DNA from: Tenodera sinensis
Lineage: Eukaryota > Arthropoda > Insecta > Mantodea > Mantidae
Length of the DNA: 64,000 nucleotides
Direction of reading: 5' to 3'
Assembly: GCA_030765045.1 (NCBI GenBank)
Contig: CM060971.1
Span: 119,947,330 to 120,011,329 of the forward strand
A program made the translations under genes and the position numbers. Positions 11,285 to 21,624 of this stretch are shown piece by piece. Position 1 is the first letter of the stretch, and each line of letters starts with the position of its first letter. Below the pieces are notes generated by a model. The model made no database searches, was not told the origin of the DNA, and saw only the letters and a list, made by a program, of their open reading frames with translations.

Positions 11285-11930
11285 TTTAAAACCAGGAAAC
11301 ATTTTCAAGACCGTTCGGTCTCATCGTCAGCCATTGGGTGACTGATGCTATCCTCTTGTTCCCCCTCTCTGCTAGTATCATCCTGCTGTCATCTGGTGTT
11401 TCGGGCACAGAGCTTTAACACTTCATTTAAAGCTGCGATTTCAAAGTTAATCACTTTATTGTTGTTTTTGATTTAAATTTTTTCCCAAATGTGCAGTTCT
11501 ATTGGTGTATTTAGAGATTATAACAATTTTATATTGAGGCCAATGTTGTGGTTTTCATTCCAAAAGTGTTGTGCCACAGCAGACTTTTCTGTTTGTTTTA
11601 ATTTTATGTTCCTCTGATTTTCCTTTAGTCTGCTACCCAAATTTCTTTTTGTTTTTCCTACATAGCTTTTTTCACAACTATTGCAGTTGATTTGTTAAGT
11701 TCCAGATTTTAGATTGTAAAGGATGGTATTGTTAAGTGGCTTGTTCAGCAATTTTTTTAAACTGTATCTTACAAATACAAGCAAAGAAACTTCAAAAAGC
11801 TAAACATAAAATGGGCACCACAAAACAAATACAGTTTAAAAAACGTGCTGAACAAGCCACCTAACAATACCATCCTTTACAATCTAAAATCTGGAATTGA
11901 CCAAATCAACTGCAATAGTTGTGACTAGGT
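11285..11930 (-). mobile_element. Penelope-like element relic, head-to-head fragments
   Basis: On the minus strand at 11565-11720 a frame reads SYVGKTKRNLGSRLKE and EKSAVAQHFWNENHN, the GIY-YIG endonuclease end of Penelope-like elements, with one in-frame stop. A CATTTTCAAGACCGTTCGG block at 11302 is of the kind seen at Penelope ends. Positions 11805-11925 repeat the upstream 11690-11780 part in opposite orientation. Both fragments lie in the RPB1 intron. Confidence 0.75.
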
Positions 11931-11980
11931 GGTAGGCAAGTGGTCTAACCACTCAGCCACGGTGCCACCGAAGAGTTACT
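11930..11980 (-). repeat. tRNA-like fragment
   Basis: The minus strand reads GGCACCGTGGCTGAGTGG followed by GTTAGACCACTTGCCTACC, resembling the 5' half of a tRNA with a box A. No matching 3' half or box B follows, so it is a fragment or SINE head and not a tRNA gene. Confidence 0.4.
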
Positions 11981-12134
11981 GTAGGTGCAAATGAAAACTA
12001 CCCTCCCCTAACCCCCCCCCAGCAAGGTCTGTGCTTTGCCAAAGTAACAACTGAGCATCATTGTCCATACTCCAGTGTTGTCATAGCGGTTTACTTTTGT
12101 GTTTAACCAACTCAAACAGTAATTTTAAGTATTA

Positions 12135-12440
12135 AATTTGAGAGGTAGTAGAATTGGAACTGCCAGCTGGGATTTGAACCACAGATCCTCCATTTACTAG
12201 GCAGGTGCTCTAACCATTAAGCTACTGTGACAACCTGCCAGAATGACATTGAATTCTCAAATGAATGAATTGAATTCTCAAATTCTCAGTTCATATTTCG
12301 CCTGGTAAACCACAAAGGCAGTCTCACATCAGAGACAATTACCCCAATGGTGACTTACTATTGTAAGTACTTTATATCCCAGGATTAAATAACCTTCAGA
12401 TGGTAATTATTATTTATTTATGCCAACAAACTTACTGTTG
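12135..12440 (-). repeat. S1 tRNA-core SINE
   Basis: Minus-strand S1 with box B complement GGGATTTGAACC near 12170 and box A complement near 12225. The body extends to GGTAATTATTATTTATTTATG. A short internal duplication of GAATTGAATTCTCAAAT is present. Confidence 0.8.
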
Positions 12441-12560
12441 GTGTGGGCAATGTTTGAGAGGTAGAATTGGTACTGAAAAATTCAATGCCACAGCTGGGAT
12501 TTGAACTACAGACCTTGGTGTTTAAAAATGCCAACAGTAAGTTTAGTTTGTTGGATAATT
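12420..12560. repeat. Truncated S1 copy abutting the previous one
   Basis: It holds CCAACAAACTTACTGTTGG, a shortened arm, GAGAGGTAGAATTGG and a box B complement. It then jumps to the opposite arm (GCCAACAGTAAG), so the tRNA core is deleted and two inverted arms remain. Confidence 0.65.
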
Positions 12561-13209
12561 AAATAAATAATATTAAGTATTAAATGTCTGAAGCAGATCG
12601 AGCATTAAACTTCTCTAAATAGTAAAAGAAGGAAACATGTATTTCAGCCATTGGATAATCTGGAAAAAACAATTGTGAAAACCGCGACTTACGACTTTCT
12701 ATGATATAATTTAAAGTATGACTGCCTAAAAGACATGAATAGTTTGTGATCTTCAAGATCAATGCCATCCGAAAGCTGAAGATAAAGTGTGCAAATAGTA
12801 CAGAGCCTTTACACAAGGAGCATGGGTACATAGTTATTGTAAAGTTCCCCTGCCCTTAAACTACTACTACTACACCTAGTAATTTATCCTAGACTGCATC
12901 TATCACACCCTACACATAGCAGTGGAAAGTGACCTACACAAATGCATCTTTCTGCAAAGTATATGCACCAGCAAGACCTCTTCTCCTGACAGTTAAAGAA
13001 CCTTTGTTGTCCTGCTTCGCTGTCTTCCACTTTGTCATCTTTCCAAAAATCCACTGACATAAGTGTTGCCATGTCACCAAACTCGCCCACCTTCCCATAC
13101 CATCAGATATTTCATTATATGGCTGTCCCCTAGTTGTAAACATCTCTTCACTGATATCTTTCCTTTGTTGTCGCTGCTCTTGTTCTGTTATTGCTGTATA
13201 TTGTTCCAG
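12561..13209. other. End of RPB1 intron, no further gene seen
   Basis: Unassigned sequence, ending with a pyrimidine-rich stretch from about 13145 and the acceptor TTGTTCCAG at 13201-13209. Confidence 0.5.
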
Positions 13210-14348
13210 TGTTGGGAAGTGGAGCAACTCCGGGAGGCCCCAGCTTCTCACCATCAGCAGCAAGTGATGCTAGTGGACTGTCTCCAGGATACTCGCCATG
13301 GTCGCCAACTCCAGGCAGTCCATCGTCTCCTGGTCCAGCCATGAGCCCATACATTCCCAGTCCAACTAGTGGCATGTCCCCAAGTTACTCGCCCTCCAGT
13401 CCTGCCTATGCCCCATCACCAAGTCTCACTCCTTCAAGCCCCAACTACAGCCCCACGAGCCCATCTTATTCTCCAACTTCACCCAACTACTCTCCCACGT
13501 CACCAAGCTACAGTCCCACTAGCCCGTCGTACTCCCCAACCAGTCCATCTTATTCCCCAACTTCTCCCAGTTATAGCCCCACAAGCCCCAGCTACTCCCC
13601 CACATCTCCAAGCTACAGCCCAACAAGTCCTTCCTACTCACCAACCAGTCCATCCTACTCCCCAACATCGCCCAGTTACAGTCCCACCAGTCCTTCATAC
13701 TCGCCTACAAGCCCTTCATACTCTCCAACCAGTCCATCCTACTCCCCAACATCACCCAGTTACAGTCCCACCAGTCCTTCATACTCGCCAACAAGTCCTT
13801 CGTACAGTCCAACAAGTCCAAGTTATTCTCCAAGCTCTCCGAACTACACACCTGGGTCACCATCATATTCCCCAACTAGTCCCAGCTATTCTCCGAGTTC
13901 ACCTCAGTACTCTCCAGCGAGTCCAAGTTATTCACCGAGCAGTCCCAAGTACTCGCCAACGAGTCCAAGCTACTCACCAACCTCGCCAAGCTTTGCAGGT
14001 TCCTCACCACAATACACTCCTGCTTCACCGCAGTACTCCCCTACCAGTCCAACATACAGCCCTACCAGTCCAAGCTACTCCCCAAGCTCACCCAAACACA
14101 CTCCAGGTGGCTCCACTCGCTATTCTCCAACCTCTCCAAGCTATTCGCCCACAAGTCCTACCTACTCCCCAACAAGCCCACAATACTCGCCTTCGAGCTC
14201 CAAGTATTCTCCTACCAGTCCTACATACACACCTACTTCTCCCAATTACAGCCCTTCATCGCCAACATACTCGCCAGCAGTGCCGGGATATTCACCAACG
14301 TCGCCAACATACTCGCCAGCTTCACCTGCCTATGAGAGCAGTGACTAA
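13210..14348 (+). CDS. Polr2A: RPB1 terminal exon encoding the C-terminal heptad domain
   Basis: The exon encodes the end of the linker (GSGATPGGPSFSPSAAS) and then the CTD, the phosphorylated tail that recruits capping, splicing and 3'-processing factors. Between Tyr codons at 13446 and 13845 there are 19 heptads in strict register, nearly all YSPTSPS. The distal part to 14337 has about 23 more variable heptads with Lys, Gln, Asn or Thr at position 7 (for example YSPSSPK, YSPASPS). It also has two spacing breaks: FAGSSPQ and a HTPGGSTR insert. The protein ends AYESSD then TAA. The phase fits the previous donor. An overlapping 361-aa frame is a shadow produced by the repeat. Confidence 0.98.
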
Positions 14349-14815
14349 TCTCTTCACAAGAATATTGCTGCACATTTATTACTTTGTTTTATTTCATGTT
14401 GTTTGTAATCACAGTGTTGAAAAAAGTTACAAGCTGCTTGCAGGAAAGCAGTGAATAAACTCAAGTGTTGAAGATTTTACTATAAATTTTAATATCCACT
14501 AAATGTATTTTTTATAGAGTATATTGGTGGTAGAAGTCTATACATATTCTGCTTTAAGTTCTATGTAAATATATTTGTCTACATGTTAGTGACAAATCAG
14601 AAAAAAAAAATGTTAGTTTATATGTCTAAATAGAAATTGTGAATTTCGTTATGGCATTCATTACTCAAAATTTTTTTAAAGTGACATTGTAAATATCCTA
14701 CTATATGACACAAAAGGTATTTACGATTACTCTGTAGTTTGTCAATATTTCCATATGGTTTCTTATGTATCTTATTTTTAACAAGTTGCATTTAAAATAA
14801 AATTATTTAATCATG
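14349..14815 (+). promoter_or_regulatory. Polr2A: RPB1 3' UTR with poly(A) signals
   Basis: AATAAA occurs at 14454-14459, 106 bp after the stop, and again at 14796-14801. The sequence between them is AT-rich with T-rich stretches and no reading frame. Either signal could be used, giving short and long 3' UTRs. Confidence 0.7.
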
Positions 14816-15300
14816 TACTAGATCTTCTTTTCTGCACAGAAGTAATTTTCTGACATGGTAATGTTGCCGAATATGGGCTTCTTGATGTGCAATGTTGCTA
14901 AGCCATGCCAACTTGACACAAAGAAATACACTACTGGACAAAGACAGAGGAATACAGGTAATCTAAAACTGAAACAGTGTTCAAATTCAATTAAGGAAGT
15001 ATTGAAGCTCTTGACAGTGGCAACTATTAAAATAAGAATAAATTAGAAACTAAAAGCTTCACTTATCGTAGTAATATTGCAAGATGTTTCACAGCTGACA
15101 TATTTCAAGTTGTATCCAACTTATTTTCAAAGCTATAGAAACAAGTTACCATAGTTACTGATGCTCATTTTAAAACTCTGCCACCAATCTCTGAAAACAA
15201 AAATCTATAAATACAACTATTGGTGGTATTTCAAAATTCATAACGCAGTTCTTGTTTAAAATAAATATCTTTTCCCAAACCATTAAATATATAGTCCATT
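14816..15300. repeat. R2-family repeat and flanking sequence
   Basis: An R2-like block lies at about 15000-15130: TTGAAGCTCTTGACAGTGG, GAAACTAAAAGCTTCACTTATC, then AGTTGTATCCAACTTATTTTC. The ATG frame at 14855 shows no domain. Confidence 0.55.
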
Positions 15301-15308
15301 TAATTGTT

Positions 15309-15860
15309 TTAATAATTTAATTTCATGATTAAATGATCTGCCACAGCTGATTTATCAGTTTGTTTATATTTAATACTTCTAAAATGCTCTTTTATTCTGG
15401 TTTCTAATTGACCTTTAGTTTTACCAATATAAACCCTATCACAATCTGAACAGCTAAATTGGTAAATGCCAGATTTTTTATAATTTGGAATTTTATCCTT
15501 TTTAGAAAAATTTAGTAGATTTTGTATATTCAATTTATTTTTAGGGACCAAATTTATTCCATATTCTTTAAAAATACAATTATCTTTCATTTTCTTGAGG
15601 GTAGAAACCTGTTCAACAGCATTTTGATACTTAAATTTTTCTATCTTTTTATGTATAAAATCTGTATTAAAACCATTAATTACCGCAGTGTTAATAATGT
15701 GTTTATATTGTGTGTCAAATTCTTCCTCATTAAGGGGTATATATATTAACCTATAAATTAAACTCTTGAAAACAGCAAATTTATGTGCAGAAGGATTAAA
15801 ACTTTCATTTTTTATGTAATTATCAGTGTGACTAGATTTTCTATAATTACCAAAATTCAA
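15309..15860 (-). CDS. Penelope-like element polyprotein, C-terminal part (RT thumb and GIY-YIG)
   Basis: A 183-residue minus frame carries the C-terminal end of a Penelope-like reverse transcriptase (RKSSHTDNYIKNES, HKFAVFKSLIYRL, a region typical of the segment after the RT core). A linker rich in Lys and Asn follows. The GIY-YIG endonuclease then reads GIYQFSCSDCDRVYIGKTKG, LETRIKEHFRSIKY and DKSAVADHL. The RT palm is missing, so this is a 5'-truncated copy. GIY-YIG cuts DNA for target-primed insertion in this class. A related fragment lies at 59275-59395. Confidence 0.88.
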   Translation of the reverse strand: MNFGNYRKSSHTDNYIKNESFNPSAHKFAVFKSLIYRLIYIPLNEEEFDTQYKHIINTAVINGFNTDFIHKKIEKFKYQNAVEQVSTLKKMKDNCIFKEYGINLVPKNKLNIQNLLNFSKKDKIPNYKKSGIYQFSCSDCDRVYIGKTKGQLETRIKEHFRSIKYKQTDKSAVADHLIMKLNY

Positions 15861-16280
15861 ATTTTATTAGTGATTGATTCTTATGAAATTTTGACTTCAT
15901 TGGTATAGAAGCGCAAACTAAATAGTGGAATAATGTAAATAAATAAGACGTATCAATAGCAGAAAGTGTTAGAAAGTGAAGATTTCCTTTTTCCTCATAT
16001 CCCTTTAGCTGTAGCTGTAATTATTATTCATGGAAATCCACATTTCAAATAACATTGAAATCACCAGTAATTGCCACAGTTCCAGTAAAATCTGATGTTT
16101 AAAGCATTCATTTGTTTCATAAATGTACATTATGATATATATTCATTCGTATTGGAGTATCATCTACCGCATCTCATGCACAATTGCATGAGATTATACA
16201 ATTTATACCTCCAAAATGGAACTTTATATTTCTTTCATAAACGTATATTTGTGAAATATAATCACATTTAAGGTTATCTA
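15861..16280. other. Intergenic sequence, nothing recognised
   Basis: AT-rich sequence without a domain-bearing frame or a clear repeat. Confidence 0.4.
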
Positions 16281-16283
16281 CCT

Positions 16284-16440
16284 CTGCACAACTGCATGGG
16301 CTTAGGGTTTCATAGTTATTTCCACTTATACAGCCAAGGTTATATACTTGCTGCACAACTGCATGGGCTTAGGGTTTCATAGTTGTTTCCACTTATACAG
16401 CCAAGGTTATATACTTGCTGCACAACCACATAAGCTTATG
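16284..16440. repeat. 67-bp tandem duplication (about 2.4 copies)
   Basis: The unit starts CTGCACAACTGCATGGGC at 16284, repeats at 16351, and is partial again near 16418. Copies are nearly identical. Confidence 0.85.
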
Positions 16441-16574
16441 ATTTATAAATTAATTTGTTTGATTATAATGAACGAATCCTTGTTTATTCTGTAATTGTGG
16501 TGCTCAGTGTTACATTTGGAAGATCTTTTGGGTTTAATTGAAGAATGTATATGTAAGTAAAATAGGGTTCCCTG

Positions 16575-17035
16575 CCTTCCACGAGGGGTGTCTCAAAAGT
16601 AGGTTACAATCCACATGGTAGATGGGAACCTTGGTCTGGGTGTAGTGGCAGCACTGTAAAGTTCTTAGGTGTCTAGCTTTACCCCATGGACATTAAAACG
16701 GTGGTAACAATGGAGACTCCATTCCCTCCTACAGCCAATTACAAAGTTTGTGCTGCAATCTGTTGTTTGACAGCAAACAGTAGATGTGTAACTGAAATTC
16801 ATCACGAGTTGTGCATTGTGTACGGTAAAGATGTTAAGTTTAGGCCAATAGTTTTTTGGTGGCATTGATCCTTCATTTGAAGGCGTGGAAACGAAAGGGT
16901 GAGCCAATGCCAAAAAAGGTAAAAGTTGCATTGGCTGACAAGGTCATGGCAATGATATTCTGGGATTTGAAGGGAGTGCTATTGATCTGAGGTACTCAGG
17001 AAACTCAGAAGGGCAATTCAAAATGAAAGGAGGGG
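16575..17035 (+). pseudogene. mariner-type transposon relic
   Basis: GGGTGTCTCAAAAGTAGG near 16584 resembles a mariner terminal repeat. A frame at 16770-16830 reads TEIHHELCIVYGKD, like the N-terminal helix-turn-helix of mariner transposases. At 16905-16975 another frame reads PMPKKVKVALADKVMAM then FWDLKGVLLI, like the DDE-domain stretch. The two parts lie in different frames with most of the middle deleted. Confidence 0.7.
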
Positions 17036-17472
17036 AAATTTGAGTGAAACAGTCTCTCCAATGGCAACTGGGCGAAACTTCCGGCACATGTGCATCACCC
17101 GAAGAGCCATCTGTGATGAGAAGAGAGCCATCTTCTGGCTTGCGAACTCACCGGAGGAGGATATTCAACAGGTTGACTTAAATGGAAGAACTGGCCAGAG
17201 AGGGATTGCATCTATACTCTGTTCATCAAGAGATTAGAGGAGACGTAAACAAAGCCACGTGCGTTTTGACAACAGCGCCCCCACTTGACGCTTTCGCCAT
17301 GTAAATAGTCCCTTGAAGAAATACTGTTACTAAGGTCTGAAATGTCACTTAATGTTTGCTAAAGCATGAACTATGTGTACTAAGCATAGCTAAAGTGTAA
17401 GAATACGCAGTTAAGTGAATATGTAACCAGCCTAATTCATTCTGCGCGTGCATTGTTCAGTATGACAGTAAC

Positions 17473-17700
17473 ATGGCGGAACAAGTGAGTGTTGTAAAAC
17501 ATAAGTGTGGCAAACCATTGCAAAGTGGTGAAAAGACAACAATATTGAATATGTTTAACAAGTTCTGTGAGAAATATCCCGAACTTGCTATCGAAGACAT
17601 GACGAAATTAACATCCGAGTTTACCGGTGTGTCAGTTGCAAGTATTGACAGCACACGCAAAGAAAAATTTTCAGTTGGCGAAGAACCTGGCCAAAAGCTT
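17473..17700 (+). pseudogene. DDE transposase, N-terminal fragment
   Basis: From ATG 17473 the frame reads VVKHKCGKPLQSGEKTTILN, MFNKFCEKYPELAIEDMTK and LTSEFTGVSVASIDS. This is the N-terminal helix-turn-helix of a transposase family common in insects (DDE endonuclease group near Tc1/IS630). The frame runs into unrelated sequence after about 17690. Confidence 0.7.
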
Positions 17701-17799
17701 CCACGTACCAGATACTTATACTTATACGTTATTCGTCACATTACACTTACATGGGTGAGCAGGTGCTCGTAAATTGGTGACTCGTCAATACACTGTAAT

Positions 17800-20590
17800 T
17801 ACAACTTTAAGGATTTAAATAAGTCTACAATATTTACAAACACGAGTATAGAAATATAAAAGAAAGGTAAAAGAGAAAAAATGTACAGTAATGATTTGTT
17901 AAGACACCTAAAATTGAGGTCACAGTACATCTTCCATGTATTCTGTAACAGAGTAGTATGCCTTGCTGGCAAACAAACTCTTGACTGTTTTTTTAAAGAG
18001 GTTTGGATTTGGGATTTTCCTAATCCTTTGTGGCAATTTATTGTATATTTTACACCCCATATATTGTGGACTTTTTTCATAGAGTGCAAGCCTGTGCGCT
18101 GGGTATTTCATTTCTCCTTTTCGCCTTGTGTTGTGTTCATGCTGGTGCTGATTTGCTATATACCTGTCATGGTTATTGTGCACGTGCTGGTATAATTAGA
18201 TTGTACATATATAGGCTGGGTTGTGTCAGGATTTCTAATGTTTTGAATAGTGGCCTGCAAGAAACTATAACTTGAGTGGGTCAGTATGCGTATAACTTTT
18301 TTTTGGATTTTAAAGATTCTCTCCCAACCTGTAGCATTACCCCATATAGTTATTCCATATGAAAGAATTGAGTGAAAGAAACTGAAATATATGGTTTTTC
18401 TAGTATTTAGGTTTGTAACTTGGGCCAAGCAGGACATGTGGAAATAGGCAATATTCAACTTTTTTTCTACGTAGTTTAAGTGATTGGTCCATTTGAGCCG
18501 CTCGTCTATAAATAATCCTAATAGTTTTACTTCTTTTGAGGAGGCTGAAGTTAACGAATTTGTTTGTGTATTATTCACTGCCGTGATTTTGAATTGCAGG
18601 ATTTCTGTTTTTGTTTTATTGAGTTTTAATCCGTTGCAAGTAAACCATGCTTCCAATTGTTTTACAGCCTGGTTAAGGTTTGTCTTTAAATTTTGAATAT
18701 CTGTACCATTCAAAATAATGGAGGTGCCATCCGCATAAAGTATCTGTTGTCCGCTAACAGTGACTGGAAGATCGTTCGTGTATACTATGTAAAGGAGTGG
18801 ACCCAGAACTGAACCCTGCGGGACTCCATTTTTGACAGGCTTCCATTTTGTATGTATAGGGCCAGCATTTCCCTCTAATATAATTTTTTGTTTACGATCT
18901 ATTAGATAGGATTTGAACCATTCTAAGTTCGCGTATCTTATGCCATACTGTTGTAATTTACTTATTAGTATGTTGTGGTTTACGCAGTCAAACGCTTTGG
19001 ATATATCGCAAATTAGGGCAGCAGTTTGTCATTTTTCATCCAGATTTTTTGCAATTGTGTTTACAAAATCCATGAGTGCTGTGCTAGTGGAAAGATTTTT
19101 CCTAAATCCGTGCTGAGAACTATTGAGAATGTTTGCTTTTTCTAGGTAAGCTATTAATCTGGAATGCACTATTTTTTCTAGAATTATAGAGAAATATGGG
19201 AGCACCGAGATTGGCCGGTAATTTTTTAATTCATCACCACCTCCTTTGTGAATTGGATGGACTATTGCATATTTCATTCTTTCCGGAAAAACTCCCATTG
19301 TAAGTGACTGGTTGTATATGTAAGCAAGAGGTACACACAATTCTTCTTGCACTTTTTTTATTAGTATGGGTGGGATTTCATCCCATCCTTTTGACGTTTT
19401 TGGTTTGGATCCAGATATTGTTTTTTTAACTTCCAGGCGGCGAGACTGTCCCTAAGTTGAATCCAGGTGATGCATGCTGGTTACTTATGCCCATTTTTTG
19501 TAATGCTTTGGGGACTGAGGGGGGAGTATCCAGAATCATATCTGCTACTTCCGCAAAATAGTTATTTAATGCCTCTAATCTATTCTTACTATTTATATTT
19601 TTAAGTGTTTACTTGAATTTATTTAGTTTTTTCCTGTACCTAGTTTGTTTTTTATTACTTTCCAGGTTGCTTTTGTTTTGTTGTCAGAATTTTTAATATA
19701 ACTTTCTATTGCCATGTATTTGGCTTTCCGTATTATGCTTTTGTATATTTTACTGTACTTATTATAATATTGACGCAATTCTGCACTGTTTGAGGATTTC
19801 AGTTTTCTGTGTAACATTCGCTTTCGTTTACTTGAAATTCGGATTCCACATGTACACCAACTTAAGTTAAAGGTTTTTAATATTTGCTTACACGTGACTT
19901 TTGGAAAAGATTCGTTATATACCAAAAGAAATTCTCTAAGGAAATCATTATAGTTATCATCTACAGTTTTTGCATTACTTAGGGGCCAATTTATAGTGGC
20001 TAACTTTCCCTTGAAGTCAGAGATGTTTTGCTCGCTGTAAATTCGTATAGTTTTAGTTTTTGCTCCTAGCGTTCGTGATTCCTGTAAGATTTACAAGTAA
20101 GGCTTTATGGTCAGATAAACCTGTGTCTATGGTAAAACAATCAATGTTGCTAAAGAGTATATTTGTGATTAAATTATCTATACAGGTACTGGTTTCTCGT
20201 GTAGGTTCTCTTATGTGACAGATAAAACCATGTTGCTTAAGTATCGAAAGTGCATCTTTTGTTTCACAGTTATTTTCCCTGAGTATGTTTATATTCCAGT
20301 CAGTAGCTATTATAATTTTTTTATTTCTTATTTAGTTTATTCATTAGACCCTCTAGTTTGTGTAGAAATGTTTCCAATGTATACTGATATGGTACCCTGT
20401 AGAGAGAAATCACTAGAATATTGAAATCAGTTAGCTCTATGGCAGATTCTTCAAAAAAATATTCTTCTTTAAAAGTTTTGAGATCGTCTCTTATTTTAAT
20501 TCCAGTATTTAAGTTTTTGTTAATCAGGATGCATGATCCCCCATGGGCTGCTGATTCCTGTGCGTAATAGTCGACTAAGATAAATAGTAG
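17800..20590 (-). mobile_element. Non-LTR retrotransposon (Jockey/CR1-like), decayed
   Basis: On the minus strand, fragments in order are an AP-endonuclease piece at 20321-20629 (GGSCILIN, ESAIEL, NILVISLYRVPYQ), a linker at 19623-19925 (RIRISSKRKRMLHRKLK-like), RT motifs at 19029-19352 (NYRPISVLPYFS, SQHGFRKN, STSTALMDF), then NGVPQGSVLGPLLY near 18800 and the RT end at 18156-18713. The C-terminal tail at 17920-18183 includes IYNKLPQRI. Several frameshifts separate these parts. The catalytic YADD reads YADG. Confidence 0.85.
18156..19352 (-). pseudogene. LINE reverse transcriptase, frameshifted and catalytically altered
   Basis: RT motifs are spread over at least two frames: KYAIVHPIHKGG, NYRPISVLPYF and HGFRKN upstream, then GVPQGSVLGPLLYIVY, LYADGTSII and KTEILQFK. 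The second Asp of the YxDD pair is Gly (codon within 18726-18737), so the copy would be dead even without frameshifts. No RNase H follows, which distinguishes it from the LINE at 1.3-3.5 kb. Confidence 0.8.
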
Positions 20591-20830
20591 ATGTAGATGT
20601 AGTTTGTGACGAATTTGTGAGATCTGCAATCCGTCGAAAAGTTCACCAGTTCTTTGTTAACAATGAACCCGACCTTAAAGTGTTGTTGGCAGTTAACTCT
20701 GATCCCGATCTTCCAGATTTAAAATGAACTTCCCTCCACAAGCTGTTTTTGGAGATTGGTTTCGAGATTGTGAGCAGGAAATGAAAAAGTGTTATTGTGG
20801 ACAGAGATGACGTAAGTAGCAGTTAATTTC
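20590..20830 (+). pseudogene. DDE transposase, internal fragment after the LINE
   Basis: The frame reads CDEFVRSAIRRKVHQFFVNN, EPDLKVLLAVNSDPDLPDLK, then a stop, LHKLFLEIGFEIVSRK, a stop, and SVIVDRDDV. The IRR.VH.FF..NE pattern is typical of the segment that follows the N-terminal helix-turn-helix of the same family as 17473-17690. Stops are at 20725-20727 and 20782-20784 (TGA in both). Confidence 0.72.
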
Positions 20831-21010
20831 CATGTGCTACGTGTTATTTAGATCAAGTAAATATATCCTTTTAGTAGTGTAAAATGCATATTACACCTAC
20901 GCGTAGCGGTAGGTAACTGTGTTGCGTAATTGTGAATGCATGTGGCCGCGGAGTGATACAAACCGGTGCTTTGTTTGTATCTCCTCTAATCTCTAGATGA
21001 ACAGAGTATA

Positions 21011-21620
21011 GTACACGCAGTTCGTTTTCTTCAAAATTTATTTGCTTTCTCGTTTGGCTTATACACATTTAAATAATTTGGCTGAGGGCTTTGAGCGTGT
21101 ATAATGTTCGGCATGGCAGAGATTTTTTTGGTAATAATGAAAAGGACTTGAAAGTGGAAGAAAGTTTTGAAAGTGTATTCTTTTTAAAGACTTGAAGTGA
21201 TAGTGAGTGGATTGTATCTTTTACAAGTCAAGGTGATATGTTGATGTTGTAAAGTTGAAGTTGTTAAAATAAAGGCAAGTTTTCCTTGCAGTTCAAGTAT
21301 AACAATTATTTAAAAATATCCATGGACCCTAATGGTTTTATCCTGGTCCTATTTAGTAAATTATTCCATCTCGTTGGGTTGTAAGATCTTAGTGAGCTAT
21401 CGTTCTATACACCCCGGTAGATAGTGCACATCTTGGGGAAGGTGCTTTGTAAATGACGAGGAGCTAAAACAAGTAGTGGAAAAATGGCTAGCCAGTTCGG
21501 TGGGAGTGTGGTTGGCACTGGATTTAAAAAAAAATGTTTTCACAGTACCAAAAATGTATTGAGATTCAAGAAGATTATGTAGAAAAATAGTTACTGTATG
21601 TAGTCTTCAAAGTACACAAT
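21011..21620. other. Unassigned intergenic sequence
   Basis: No frame or repeat could be recognised between the DDE transposon end and the foldback element. Confidence 0.4.
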
Positions 21621-21624
21621 TATA

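Larger units (their letters stand above)
17213..21010 (+). mobile_element. TA-flanked DDE transposon (Tc1/IS630-like) split by a LINE
   Basis: The left end reads TATACTCTGTTCATC then AGAGATTAGAGGAGA. The right end, ending at 21010, is its reverse complement with one or two differences, so inverted termini of about 40 bp bound the unit. Transposase coding sequence lies just inside both ends (17473-17690 and 20590-20830). A minus-strand LINE of about 2.7 kb occupies the middle. The host element alone would be about 1.1 kb, so it had already lost part of its coding sequence or lost it with the insertion. Confidence 0.8.

Noticed and set aside
13369..14454. 361-codon frame overlapping the CTD exon in another frame
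   Set aside because: A shadow of the heptad-repeat coding sequence with no homology.
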